In this document: positions 19,129 through 27,917 of the stretch, piece by piece
Layout of the letters: the number at the start of each line of letters is the position of its first letter
Position numbering within the stretch: the first letter of the stretch is position 1
Assembly: GCF_025685545.1 (NCBI RefSeq)
Contig: NZ_JAGSYC010000020.1
Span: forward strand, 248,001 to 312,000
Length of the DNA: 64,000 nucleotides
DNA from: Granulicella paludicola
GTDB taxonomy: Bacteria; Acidobacteriota; Terriglobia; Terriglobales; Acidobacteriaceae
Reading direction: 5' to 3'
Notes under the pieces: generated by a model
Database searches by the model: none
Seen by the model: the letters and a program-made list of their open reading frames with translations, nothing else
Told to the model about the DNA's origin: nothing
Made by a program: the position numbers and the translations under genes

Positions 19129-19386
19129 TCACCAGAGGAAGACTTTCATCTTTGATCTCGAAGCGGCCAGGAAAGAAGCAACGTTCGTGAAGCTGTAGAT
19201 CGCGTAGAGAAAGATGTACGCATATACGAAGCGGAGGACGCCGCGAGCGAAGGGAGACCAGAGGGCGATCGCGGTGTCTGCGGGAAGAACGCTTTCTGAA
19301 CGAGGTTCGGAAGCCAAGGTTGGCCTTTCGCGAAGCAGGAGTTTGGGGACAGGTGTCTGGCGTGAGTGTCGGGAGAAAAATCTCAC
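19129..19386 (-). CDS. Small membrane protein, possibly the remnant of a larger one
   Basis: An 85-residue frame with one strongly hydrophobic aromatic segment (VLRFVYAYIFLYAIYSF) after a polar N-terminus. It begins with GTG and has a weak ribosome site. It lies 41 bp downstream of the amidohydrolase on the same strand, so it could be cotranscribed. The membrane segment resembles the first helix of DoxX-like acidobacterial membrane proteins, but the protein stops soon after. It may be a truncated gene or not a gene at all. The rest of 19056-19427 holds only the phoU hairpin. Confidence 0.3.
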   Translation of the reverse strand: MRFFSRHSRQTPVPKLLLRERPTLASEPRSESVLPADTAIALWSPFARGVLRFVYAYIFLYAIYSFTNVASFLAASRSKMKVFLW

Positions 19387-19427
19387 GACGCTGCCGGTCC
19401 TGCAGATTCGAGTTTCGCTGAGCAGTC

Positions 19428-20885
19428 CTATTTCTCAGCGCGGATTCTGGCTACGCGGCGATTGACTTCTTCGTCGACCTTGGTGATGTTCTGGTTGCGC
19501 ATTTGGCCTTTGTGGACGCGGAGGGTGCCACCCACAAAGACACTTTCGAGATCGCGTTCACCGGTGATGAAGACGAGCGAGGCGTAGGGATCTGTGACGG
19601 GGCCAAAGCGGGATGGATCGATGATGAGGAAGTCGGCGAGTTTGCCGGGTTCGAGGGAGCCTAGCTTGTCGGCGACGTTGAGGACGTCGGCGCTGCCGAG
19701 GGTGTGCAGGCGAAGGACGTCGTACGGGCTCATGATGGTGGCGGACTCGTATTTGTCGCGGATGGCGTAGAGGCCGGTGCGCATGTTCTCGAAGGGGTCG
19801 GCGAGATCGGCGGAGGCTTCGCCGTCGACACCCATGCCGACGCGGATGCCGTCCCTGAGGTAGGCGGGGATATCGGCGACGCCGCTGGCTAGGCGACCGT
19901 TGGAGAGCGGGTTCCAGCTCATGGCGGTGTGGGCCCTGCCGCTGGCGGCGAGGATCTCGGGCGTGGTGTGAATGAAGTGGCCCCAGATGAGATCGTGCGA
20001 GAGCAGGCCGCTGTCGGTGAACCAGTTGAACTTGGCCTGCTCCTCTTTGGCGGACTCGGGTGGTTCGAGGTAGTGCGACTGGTTGGCGAGGTGAAACTCG
20101 TCCATGAGGGCTTTATCGAGATAGGCCTGACGTTCGGTGTTCGAGAAGGCTGCGTAGCCGCTGATCATGGTGCTGAGGTACTGGCCGCTGCCCTTGTGTG
20201 TGGACTGCTGCTGCGCGTAGTCGAGGAAGGCCTTGAGCGGGATGCGGGCCTGCGTGGCGGTGTAGGCAGGTGTGACGCCTTCGGGGGTGGCCTTGCCTGC
20301 GTCGAAGCCGTGAACGAAACGGATCCCGGAGTCTTCTTCAGCCTGGAAGGCGTAGCCGTTGCAGGAGTGAGCGACGTTGGTGGCGAGCGAGCAGGCCGCT
20401 GCACTACCGTAGTTGAAGCTGTAGGCTGCGGTGATGCCGTGCTGCAGGTGGTCGAGCGCGCCGGCCAGGGTGAACCAGTAGAAGTCTTCGGGCTGGGCTT
20501 TGTCGCCGCTGTCGCGGTAGACGGCGTCAAGCCAGCCGGTGAGGGTGCTGTCGGCGGCAAGACCGCGGAAAGCTGCCTGCCAGAGATGCGAGTGGGCAGA
20601 GAGGAAGCCGGGGATGATCCAGTGACCGTGGGCGTCGAGCACCTGCTGCGCTTGCAGATTAGCTGGCGGAGCGCCAACGGCGACGGTGAGGATCTTACCG
20701 TCGGCGGCGATGAGCATATAGCCGAGAAAGGGTTTCTTTTGCTCGGGCGCCATGGTGAGGAGTAAGGCGTTTTCGACGAGGAGCTTTGGCTGCCAATTAG
20801 GTGCGGGCTGCGCGTGAAGGGAGGGCAGGAGCGCTGCGGCGACGGTGAGCGATCGCAGGGTTCTGAAGACCTTGTGGGGGTTCAT
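19428..20885 (-). CDS. Exported amidohydrolase (cytosine deaminase/chlorohydrolase-like)
   Basis: A 485-residue metal-dependent hydrolase. An N-terminal signal (LRSLTVAAALLPSLHAQ) suggests export. The amidohydrolase fold is shown by the HxH-like site IIPGFLSAHSHLWQAAF, a later His in IWGHFIHTTPEIL, SWNPLSNGRLASG, GVDGEAS near the fourth metal ligand region, and the C-terminal GSLEPGKLADFLIID. The substrate is unknown; relatives act on aminated heterocycles or cyclic amides. It is divergent from the IclR gene, with about 60 bp between starts, so IclR may regulate it. Confidence 0.85.
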   Translation of the reverse strand: MNPHKVFRTLRSLTVAAALLPSLHAQPAPNWQPKLLVENALLLTMAPEQKKPFLGYMLIAADGKILTVAVGAPPANLQAQQVLDAHGHWIIPGFLSAHSHLWQAAFRGLAADSTLTGWLDAVYRDSGDKAQPEDFYWFTLAGALDHLQHGITAAYSFNYGSAAACSLATNVAHSCNGYAFQAEEDSGIRFVHGFDAGKATPEGVTPAYTATQARIPLKAFLDYAQQQSTHKGSGQYLSTMISGYAAFSNTERQAYLDKALMDEFHLANQSHYLEPPESAKEEQAKFNWFTDSGLLSHDLIWGHFIHTTPEILAASGRAHTAMSWNPLSNGRLASGVADIPAYLRDGIRVGMGVDGEASADLADPFENMRTGLYAIRDKYESATIMSPYDVLRLHTLGSADVLNVADKLGSLEPGKLADFLIIDPSRFGPVTDPYASLVFITGERDLESVFVGGTLRVHKGQMRNQNITKVDEEVNRRVARIRAEK

Positions 20886-20948
20886 GCGCTATTGTCGCGT
20901 GGATGCAGGAAGGGGGCAAGCCTGCGGTGGCTGATGTAAGCTTTGCGT

Positions 20949-21803
20949 ATGCAAAGGACGAAGACCGCAGAGAAGACTTCCGTGGCGAAGGGTGCCGACG
21001 TGAAGGCGAAGGCAGCGAAGGCGAGCAAGACGAAGACCGCGAAGACCTACGCGGCTCCGGCGCTGGAGAAAGGGTTGGATGTGCTGGAGCTGCTGGCGCA
21101 TCAGCCTGCGGGGCTGACCAAGAGCCAGCTGGCACGCGAGTTGAACCGCACGGTTTCGGAGATCTTTCGGATGCTGGTGTGCCTTGAGGAGCGCGGGTAC
21201 ATCGCGCAGCTTTCGGAGGACAGGTACTCGCTGACGCTGAAGCTATTTCAGCTGGTGCAGGAGCATCCCCCGACGGAGCGGCTGCTGGTGGAGGCGTTGC
21301 CGGTGATGCATCACCTGGCACATGTGACGAAGCAGTCTTGCCACCTGGGTGTGCTGGAGCTGGGGAATGTGGCGATTCTGGCGCAGGTAAATCCGCCGAC
21401 ACGGATCGGCTTCTATGTGAAGCTGGGATCGACGGTGGACATTATGGATGCGGCCAGCGGCTATGTGATCCTTGCGCATCAGCCGCCGGAGCAGCTGGAA
21501 CGGATCCTTGCGGAGTGGGAGCGCGAGACGGGGCGAACGCAGCCGAGCGATTTGCAGACCCATCTGAACAAGATTCGGAAGCAGGGATTTGAGAAGCGGC
21601 CGAGCTACCTGGTGAAGGGCGTGGTGAACATCAGCTATCCGATTGTGAACGAGCGCGGATGGGCGATTGGTGCGCTGACGATTCCGCATATTGAATACAC
21701 TGACTCGGAGATCACGATGGCGATGGTGATGGGTGAGCTGGAGAAGGCGGCTGCTGAAATTTCGGGGAAGCTCGGTGGGAGTTCGCTGGGTAAGAAGCGG
21801 TAG
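20949..21803 (+). CDS. IclR family transcriptional regulator
   Basis: The protein has about 284 residues. A Lys/Ala-rich N-terminal tail precedes a winged HTH (ALEKGLDVLELLAHQPAGLT, SQLARELNRTVSEIFRMLVC) and an IclR effector domain (PVMHHLAHVTKQSCHLGVLE ... YPIVNERGWAIGALTIP). ATG 20949 is preferred over TTG 20943. It sits between the amidohydrolase and the FAH-fuconate dehydratase genes and is the likely regulator of one or both. Relatives often sense sugar acids. Confidence 0.9.
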   Translation: MQRTKTAEKTSVAKGADVKAKAAKASKTKTAKTYAAPALEKGLDVLELLAHQPAGLTKSQLARELNRTVSEIFRMLVCLEERGYIAQLSEDRYSLTLKLFQLVQEHPPTERLLVEALPVMHHLAHVTKQSCHLGVLELGNVAILAQVNPPTRIGFYVKLGSTVDIMDAASGYVILAHQPPEQLERILAEWERETGRTQPSDLQTHLNKIRKQGFEKRPSYLVKGVVNISYPIVNERGWAIGALTIPHIEYTDSEITMAMVMGELEKAAAEISGKLGGSSLGKKR

Positions 21804-21820
21804 GTTTCGGCAAGAAGCAG

Positions 21821-21861
21821 TCAGGGGCGCAAAGATACGTACGGTATCGCTGCGCCCCTGA
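21821..21861. terminator. Bidirectional terminator between the IclR gene and the FAH gene
   Basis: An 11-bp outer stem (21821-21831 with 21851-21861) encloses a second 5-bp stem (GATAC/GTATC). TGTTTT follows. It separates two convergent genes. Confidence 0.75.
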
Positions 21862-21877
21862 TGTTTTGTGGAAGAGC

Positions 21878-22708
21878 TTAGTCGACGGCTACGGTCTTGT
21901 TGCGGAGGGTGCCGATGCGTTCGATTTCGATGACTATCTCTTCGTTGGGTTTGAGCCAGCGCTGCGGCGTGCGGCCGAGGCCGACGCCTGGAGGCGTGCC
22001 GGTGCTGATGATGTCGCCGGCCTCGAGCGGAAGGATGCTGGAGATGTACTCGATGAGCTGCGGGATGCGGAAGATGAGATCGCGGGTGTTGGCGTCCTGC
22101 ATGACTTCGCCTGCGAGTGTAAGTTTGATTCCGAGGTTGTGCGGGTCGGGGACTTCGTCTTTGGTGACGATGGCGGGGCCGATGGGAGTGAAGGTGGGGA
22201 AGCTCTTGCCGAGGTTCCACTGCGAAGTGGCGAGCTGCACGCCGCGCGCGCTGACATCGTTGAGGATTGTGTAGCCGAAGACGTACTCTTCCCAATCTTT
22301 CGCGGCGATTCGGTGACCGGGCTTGCCGATGACGACGGCGAGTTCGGCTTCGTAGTCGGGCTGCGTGGCGTTTGGCGGCAGCTGCACGTCTTCGTCGGGG
22401 CCACAGATGGAGGAGGAGAGTTTGAGGAACACTGTGGGGACTTCCTGCACCTTCATCTTGGACTCGACAGCGTGCTCGACATAGTTGAGGCCGATGCCGA
22501 AGATGCGCGGAGGATGGAGCAGGGGCGCACGGAGCTTCACGTCTGCGAGCGGGACGGATGTGGTCTCGAGCTCGGGATGAGCTTCACCGCTACGGATGAA
22601 GGTGAGGACAACGTCGTCTTCAGTGCCGCGGATGGGACGGATGTGATCGCCTTGCAGAAGACCGCTGCGGCGTGTGCCTTCGGCGGTGCGATAGGTGACG
22701 AACTTCAT
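21878..22708 (-). CDS. FAH-family hydrolase, probable 2,4-diketo-3-deoxy-L-fuconate hydrolase
   Basis: A 276-residue member of the fumarylacetoacetate hydrolase family. It carries IFGIGLNYVEHAVE, the metal-binding E-x-E region PDYEAELAVVIGK, DVSARGVQ, and the closing GDIISTGTPPGVG. In the non-phosphorylating L-fucose pathway an enzyme of this family cleaves the diketo acid to pyruvate and L-lactate. That role is inferred from its place 36 bp downstream of the L-fuconate dehydratase on the same strand. FAH enzymes are versatile, so another diketo or acylpyruvate substrate is possible. Confidence 0.85.
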   Translation of the reverse strand: MKFVTYRTAEGTRRSGLLQGDHIRPIRGTEDDVVLTFIRSGEAHPELETTSVPLADVKLRAPLLHPPRIFGIGLNYVEHAVESKMKVQEVPTVFLKLSSSICGPDEDVQLPPNATQPDYEAELAVVIGKPGHRIAAKDWEEYVFGYTILNDVSARGVQLATSQWNLGKSFPTFTPIGPAIVTKDEVPDPHNLGIKLTLAGEVMQDANTRDLIFRIPQLIEYISSILPLEAGDIISTGTPPGVGLGRTPQRWLKPNEEIVIEIERIGTLRNKTVAVD

Positions 22709-22744
22709 GGGAGTCTCCGAACGTGTTCGTGTGGCTGAGGGTTA

Positions 22745-24046
22745 TTATTTCCAGACTTCGCCATCGGGGAAGCTGTAGCGTTCGAGCGATTCGGCAAGGA
22801 TTTCGCCGCTGTAGCCCGCTGCCTGCGGCACCATGTAGTGCCCACGCTTTATGGTAACGGGTGCGACGAAGTGCTCGTGGAGGTGGTCAACATACTCGAT
22901 GACACGGTCCTCGAGCGCTCCGGAGACGCAGAGGAAATCGAAGATGGAGAGATGCTGCACGTACTCGCAGAGGCCGACGCCGCCAGCGTGCGGGCAGACG
23001 GGGACGCCGAACTTGTAGGCCATGAGAATGATGGCTAGATTTTCGTGGATGCCTGCGACGCGGCAACTGTCGATCTGGCAGACATCGATGGCGCCGGCCT
23101 GCAGCAGCTGTTTGAACATGACGGCGTTGTGGCAGTGCTCGCCGGTGGCTATGCGGGTGGGAGCAGCTTCGCGGCGGATGCGCGCGTGGCCGAGGATGTC
23201 GTCGGGGCTGGTGGGTTCTTCCATCCACCAGGGCTTGAGCTCAGCGAGCTGCAGGGTGCGCTCGATGGCTTGGACGACTCCCCACTTCTGGTTGGCGTCG
23301 ACCATCAATCGGTTGTCCCAGCCGATGACTTCGCGGACGATGCGACCTCGGCGAAGGTCGTCTTCGGCATCGCCGCCGACCTTGAGCTTGAAGTGCGTCC
23401 AGCCATCGGCGAGGCCTTCGCGGCAGAGCTGACGGATCTTATCGTCGCTGAAGCCGAACCAGCCAGCGGAGGTGGTGTAGGCAGGGTAGCCGGTTTGCTC
23501 GATTTGAGCGAGGCGCTCGGCTTTGCCTGCCTGCTTGTCGCGCAGGATGGTAAGAGCTTCGTCGCGGGTGAGTGCGTCGGAGATGTAGCGGAAGTCGATG
23601 ATGGCGACTATCTGCTCGGGTGTCATGTCGGTGAGCAGCTTCCAGACGGGCTTGCCTTCGGACTTGGCGTAGAGGTCCCAGACGGCGTTGAGCAGTGCGG
23701 CGCAGGCGAGATGGATGACGCCTTTTTCAGGGCCGAGCCAGCGGAACTGGGTGTCTCCGGTGACCTGTAAATAGAAGCCGCTGAGGTCGCTGGTGATGGA
23801 ATCCAGGGTGCGACCCTGGACGTTGGCGGCTAGGTACTTCAGTGCAGCGACGACGAGGTCGGTACCGCGGCCGAGAGTGAAGGTGAGGCCATGGCCGGAG
23901 AGATCGCTGTCGGTTTCGAGGATGCAGTAGGCAGCCGAGTAGTCGGGGTCTTTGTTGACGGCGTCGGAGCCGATCTGTTCGCGAGAAGTGGGAAAGCGTA
24001 GGTCGATGACGCGAACGTTCGTGATGGTGATGGAGGGCACAAGCAT
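22745..24046 (-). CDS. L-fuconate dehydratase (enolase superfamily)
   Basis: The enzyme removes water from L-fuconate to give 2-keto-3-deoxy-L-fuconate. The 433-residue length and active-site motifs match the family: the K-x-K base at Lys220/Lys222 (FKLKVGG), metal ligands Asp250 (LMVDANQ), Glu276/277 (MEEPTSP) and Glu303 (TGEHCHN), and His353 in CPHAGGVGLCEY. The N-terminal capping domain (SREQIGSDAVNKDPDYSAAY) is also typical. It heads a minus-strand operon with the FAH hydrolase and is divergent from the SDR gene. A good promoter (TTGACG, 18 bp, TATACT) lies upstream. Confidence 0.92.
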   Translation of the reverse strand: MLVPSITITNVRVIDLRFPTSREQIGSDAVNKDPDYSAAYCILETDSDLSGHGLTFTLGRGTDLVVAALKYLAANVQGRTLDSITSDLSGFYLQVTGDTQFRWLGPEKGVIHLACAALLNAVWDLYAKSEGKPVWKLLTDMTPEQIVAIIDFRYISDALTRDEALTILRDKQAGKAERLAQIEQTGYPAYTTSAGWFGFSDDKIRQLCREGLADGWTHFKLKVGGDAEDDLRRGRIVREVIGWDNRLMVDANQKWGVVQAIERTLQLAELKPWWMEEPTSPDDILGHARIRREAAPTRIATGEHCHNAVMFKQLLQAGAIDVCQIDSCRVAGIHENLAIILMAYKFGVPVCPHAGGVGLCEYVQHLSIFDFLCVSGALEDRVIEYVDHLHEHFVAPVTIKRGHYMVPQAAGYSGEILAESLERYSFPDGEVWK

Positions 24047-24115
24047 CCTTACGAGGTCTCAGTGATCTGCGCGCTCTGGAGAGAGAAGAGGAGGTTAGGG
24101 CGCGTGAATCTATCA

Positions 24116-24162
24116 AGTATAGGAGTCATGAGATTTTTTCGTCAATGAAACGTTCGTTGCAT
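24116..24162 (-). promoter_or_regulatory. Promoter and adjoining inverted repeat for the fuconate dehydratase operon
   Basis: On the minus strand, TTGACG (24140-24145) and TATACT (24116-24121) are 18 bp apart. Just upstream, ATGAAAC-GTTC-GTTGCAT (24145-24162) is an inverted repeat with six of seven positions matching. It resembles IclR/KdgR-type operators and overlaps the end of the -35 box. The rest of the 239-bp divergent space shows nothing else firm. Confidence 0.55.
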
Positions 24163-24285
24163 GGGAGAATCTTGAGGAGATGTAATTCGGCTGCGTTTGA
24201 CACACGTCTGCGCGGTGGCTAGAACCAAGGGTGTTGATTTGAGTGGGGCCGGTCGGACGTTTGCGCCGGCGGGAGGAGGATACAA

Positions 24286-25035
24286 GTGTTTCGACTTGAC
24301 GGGAAGAGGGCAGTGATCACGGGAGCGGGCAGCGGGATTGGGCTGGCGACGGCAGAGTTGTTTGCGGCGAATGGGGCCCAGGTCGTGGCGGTGGACCTGA
24401 ACGCTGAGGCGGTGGCTGCGACGGCATCGAAGCTGGGTGGAGTCGGATTCAGCTGCGATGTATCGGACGAGGCGAGTGTAGCCGAGTGCTTTGCGCAGAT
24501 TGGTGGGCCGATTGATGTGCTGGTGAACTGTGCCGGCATTGCGCATGTGGGCAACCTGCGTTCGACGACTCCGGAGGATCTCGACAGGCTTTATGCTGTG
24601 AATGTGCGTGGGACATACCTGTGCATGAAGGCGGCGATTGAGCCGATGGTCGCTGTGGGAAGTGGCGTGATTCTAAATCTGGCGTCGATTGCTGCGACTG
24701 CAGGTCTGACGGATCGGTTCGCGTATTCGATGACGAAGGGCGCTGTGCTGGCGATGACGCTTTCGGTGGCGAAGGATTATCTGGCTGCGGGTGTGCGGTG
24801 TAATTGCGTGTCTCCGGCGCGGGTGCATACGCCGTTCGTGGATGGCTTTGTGGCGAAGAATTATCCGGGACGCGAGGCGGAGAAGCTGGCGGAGTTGGGT
24901 AAGTCGCAGCCGATTGGACGCATGGGCAAGCCGAGCGAGATTGCTGCACTGGCGCTGTACCTGTGCTCGGATGAGGCTTCGTTTATCACGGGTTGCGATT
25001 ATCCCATCGACGGCGGGTTCTTCAACCTGCGATAG
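24286..25035 (+). CDS. SDR dehydrogenase, probable 2-keto-3-deoxy-L-fuconate dehydrogenase
   Basis: A 249-residue NAD(P)-dependent short-chain dehydrogenase. It has the nucleotide site TGAGSGIG, NCAG in the Rossmann core, catalytic Ser in ILNLASIAATA, and Tyr/Lys in FAYSMTKG. GTG 24286 is strongly supported by GGAGGAGGA five bases upstream. The divergent L-fuconate dehydratase suggests it oxidises the 2-keto-3-deoxy acid; enzymes of this family do so in the non-phosphorylating L-fucose pathway. The assignment to this step is by context. Confidence 0.85.
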   Translation: MFRLDGKRAVITGAGSGIGLATAELFAANGAQVVAVDLNAEAVAATASKLGGVGFSCDVSDEASVAECFAQIGGPIDVLVNCAGIAHVGNLRSTTPEDLDRLYAVNVRGTYLCMKAAIEPMVAVGSGVILNLASIAATAGLTDRFAYSMTKGAVLAMTLSVAKDYLAAGVRCNCVSPARVHTPFVDGFVAKNYPGREAEKLAELGKSQPIGRMGKPSEIAALALYLCSDEASFITGCDYPIDGGFFNLR

Positions 25036-25056
25036 TTTCAGGCGGGAGACATTACC

Positions 25057-25962
25057 GTGGACATCGCAACTCTGCAATCCAGATTCAACATGCCGAAGCT
25101 GCTGACCTTCGAGGAGCAGAACGGCTTGATCCGCGCGATGGTGCATACTCCGGAGGCGACGGCGACGATCTACCTGCAGGGAGCGCACCTGGCGGCGTGG
25201 GAACCTGCGGGCGAAGGACCGGTCATCTTCCTGAGCAGCAAGACGGACCTTGCGCAGGGGAAGCCGATTCGTGGCGGCGTGCCGGTGGTGTTTCCGTGGT
25301 TCGCGAACGACAGCAAGAAGGACCGCATCGATGGGCATCCAGGGCCGGCGCATGGTTTTGCGCGGGTGCAGGAGTGGTCGCTGGATAAGGTGGAGTCGCG
25401 CGGGCACGAGCTAAGGCTTGAACTCACTCTGGGGCCGACGGCGATGAGCCGGTCGATGGGGTACGACGCGTTTCTGCTGACGATGGAGTTCGTGATCGGC
25501 AAGGCGCTGACGATGTCGATGACGGTGAAGAACACCGGCGGAGCGGCTCTGATGTTCGAGGACGCTTTCCATACGTACTACAAGATCGCTGACATTCATG
25601 AAGTGGCGGTCCGCGGGCTAGAGGCGACCTCGTTCATCGACAAGACGGATGACTTCAAGGTGAAGCCCGCCGAGGGTAAGCCGGTGCGGTTCACCAAGAA
25701 GGAAGACCGCGTGTACAACGGAACGACTTCGGACTGCGTGATTGACGATGTGGCCGGTCGGCGGCGCATCAGGCTGCACAAGAGTGGTTCGAATACGACG
25801 GTGGTGTGGAATAACTTTGCGGCGATGCCGGACCTCGGCGAGTGGGACTGGCACGAGTATGTGGCGGTGGAGACGGCGAATGCGGGGCGCGACGCGGTGA
25901 CGCTCGCTGCAGGAGCGAGCGCCACGATGGTGGCGCATTCGACGGTGGAGAAGCTGGGTTAA
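25057..25962 (+). CDS. Aldose 1-epimerase / hexose-6-phosphate mutarotase-like protein (YeaD type)
   Basis: A 301-residue galactose-mutarotase-fold protein lacking a signal peptide. Motifs are IYLQGAHLAAWEP, IRGGVPVVFPWF and GPAHGFAR (catalytic His), and EDAFHTYYKI (second His). C-terminal WDWHEYVAVETANA carries the expected Glu. It starts 21 bp after the SDR stop with GTG and is probably cotranscribed. It would interconvert anomers of a sugar entering the pathway. Whether the sugar is phosphorylated cannot be said. Confidence 0.85.
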   Translation: MDIATLQSRFNMPKLLTFEEQNGLIRAMVHTPEATATIYLQGAHLAAWEPAGEGPVIFLSSKTDLAQGKPIRGGVPVVFPWFANDSKKDRIDGHPGPAHGFARVQEWSLDKVESRGHELRLELTLGPTAMSRSMGYDAFLLTMEFVIGKALTMSMTVKNTGGAALMFEDAFHTYYKIADIHEVAVRGLEATSFIDKTDDFKVKPAEGKPVRFTKKEDRVYNGTTSDCVIDDVAGRRRIRLHKSGSNTTVVWNNFAAMPDLGEWDWHEYVAVETANAGRDAVTLAAGASATMVAHSTVEKLG

Positions 25963-26306
25963 GCTTTTGGTGCGTAGTCTTCGCGGTATGGAGTGAAGAT
26001 GTCGAGGACCTCGGAGGCTTCGTGGGCGGAGGCCTGGTGCTCGACGTTGCCGAGAACGATGAAGCTTTCGCCGGCGCGGACGAGGAACTTGCCGCCAGGG
26101 TGTTCGAACTCGATGAGGCCGCTGAGGACAAAGACCATCTGCTCGTGAGGATGGCTGTGGCGGGTGCCGCTCCAGCCTTTTTCCATGCGATGCCGAACGA
26201 GCATGAGGTTTTCGGTGTAGCTCATGAGCTGGCGGCGAAGGCCGGGCTCGGGAGTGGTCATGCCTTCATCCTGCGAGGCGATGAGGGGGGTGACTTCAAG
26301 GGACAT
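25959..26306 (-). CDS. Cupin-domain protein (possibly KdgF-like)
   Basis: A 115-residue single-domain cupin. Metal-binding residues are visible in GTRHSHPHEQMVFVLSGLIEF, with the second motif GNVEHQASAHE. ATG 26306 has AGGAG nine bases upstream; ATG 26339 is weaker. Its 3' end overlaps the stop region of the epimerase gene on the other strand. Small cupins in sugar-acid clusters often linearise or isomerise keto-deoxy sugars, which would suit this cluster, but no specific function can be proven. Confidence 0.8.
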   Translation of the reverse strand: MSLEVTPLIASQDEGMTTPEPGLRRQLMSYTENLMLVRHRMEKGWSGTRHSHPHEQMVFVLSGLIEFEHPGGKFLVRAGESFIVLGNVEHQASAHEASEVLDIFTPYREDYAPKA

Positions 26307-26539
26307 GGCGCGGGGCTCCTGGGGATGCTTCTTCGCCATTCTATCGGCCTGGGGTCAGGGGGCGGAATTGAGTCGTTCCCGTTTTGCTTCCAAGCCTCGA
26401 AATCCTGTTATGAGTGCCGTGAAATGCGGCTGGCGTGGGGTCCGATATGAAATTTTAGCCGGAGTGACAACTAAATTGCTTTGAAGGGTGGCGCGATGTA
26501 GTACGAAGACCGTATTATTTCGAGCGTCAAAGGAGACTT

Positions 26540-27874
26540 ATGATCACTCGACGTGAATTGGTACAGGGCGCTGCAGTTGGCGGGGCAGCGATGGCGATGG
26601 GATCGGCGAAGAGCTATGCGCAGATTATGGGTGCCAACGACCGTTTGAACTTCGCGGTGATCGGGTTGAACAGCCGAGCGTATGCACACCTTTCGGCGCT
26701 TAAGGCGAACAAGGCGAATGCGCGCATTTCGCATGTGGTGGATGTGGAGTCGAACATCCTGGCGAAGTTTGCGGCGGCGACTGAAAAGGAGATGGGCGAG
26801 GCTCCAAAGACAGATCGCGACTTCCGGAATGTGCTGCAGATGAAGGATGTGGACGCGATTACGATTGCGACTCCCGACCACTGGCATGCTCCGATGGCGA
26901 TTGCAGGCGTGCAGGCAGGCAAGCATGTGTACGTGGAGAAGCCGTGCAGCCACAACCCGGCGGAGGGTGCGCTGCTGGTGGCAGTGCAGAAGAAGTACGG
27001 CAAGCTGGTGCAGATGGGCAGCCAGCAGCGGTCTAGCCCGCACACGATCGAGATGAAGAAGAAGATCGATGACGGGCTGATCGGCGATCCGTACTTTGGG
27101 AAGACATGGTATTCGAACACGCGTAAATCGATTGGACATGGCAAGCCTGCTCCGGTGCCGGCGACGCTGGATTGGGATCTTTGGCAGGGACCGGCCCCGC
27201 GACAGGCCTACACAGACAACGTGCAGCCGTATAACTGGCACTGGTTCCGCAAGTGGGGCACGGGCGAGACGCTGAACAATGGCACGCATGAAGTGGATGT
27301 GGCTCGTTATCTGATGGGTGTGGAGTTTCCGGAGCGCGTGACGTCTTCGGGTGGTCGCTATGCGTATAAGGATGACTGGCAGTTCTACGACACGCTGGTG
27401 ACGAGCTTTACGTATCCGGAGGCGAACGGCAAGCCGGGCCGGATGATCAGCTGGGATTGCCGTTGCTGCAACGGCGAACGCTACTACGACCGCGATCGCG
27501 GTGCGGCGATCACGGGTACGACGGGGTCGGTGGTGATCGATCGCGGCGGGTACGAGGTCTATGACCTCAAGGGCAAGAAGGTCGACTCATACAGCGTGGG
27601 CAAGGCTGCGGCTTCGGACGATTTGATGGGTCGCGATTCGATGACCGATGCTCACTTCCGCAACTTCATTGCAGGTATTCAGAAGGGCGAGAAGCTGAAC
27701 CAGCCAATCTCTTCGGGCAATGTGGCGGTGACGATGCTGCAGCTATCCAACATCGCCTACTTTGTGAACCGCGAGTTGAAGCTGGACCAGACTGATGGCA
27801 AGATTCAGGGCGATCCCGAGGCGATGAAGCAATGGGGCCGCGAGTACGAAAAGGGCTGGGCGCCGCATCTCTAG
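26540..27874 (+). CDS. Gfo/Idh/MocA family oxidoreductase with Tat-type signal
   Basis: A 444-residue sugar oxidoreductase. An N-terminal twin-arginine-like sequence (MITRRELVQGAAVGGAAMAM) ends at AQ and suggests export as a folded NAD(P)-bound protein. The Rossmann region begins NFAVIGLNSRAYAHL, and the family motif is GKHVYVEKPCSHNP. The C-terminal domain has GTHEVDVARYLMG. AAAGGAGACTT precedes ATG 26540. It heads a four-gene run with two TIM-barrel/oxidoreductase partners and a sulfatase. The sugar substrate is unknown. Confidence 0.88.
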   Translation: MITRRELVQGAAVGGAAMAMGSAKSYAQIMGANDRLNFAVIGLNSRAYAHLSALKANKANARISHVVDVESNILAKFAAATEKEMGEAPKTDRDFRNVLQMKDVDAITIATPDHWHAPMAIAGVQAGKHVYVEKPCSHNPAEGALLVAVQKKYGKLVQMGSQQRSSPHTIEMKKKIDDGLIGDPYFGKTWYSNTRKSIGHGKPAPVPATLDWDLWQGPAPRQAYTDNVQPYNWHWFRKWGTGETLNNGTHEVDVARYLMGVEFPERVTSSGGRYAYKDDWQFYDTLVTSFTYPEANGKPGRMISWDCRCCNGERYYDRDRGAAITGTTGSVVIDRGGYEVYDLKGKKVDSYSVGKAAASDDLMGRDSMTDAHFRNFIAGIQKGEKLNQPISSGNVAVTMLQLSNIAYFVNRELKLDQTDGKIQGDPEAMKQWGREYEKGWAPHL

Positions 27875-27917
27875 GAATTAGGGAAAAGGGATTAGGAAAA
27901 GTAGCGAGGAGAGTGCG

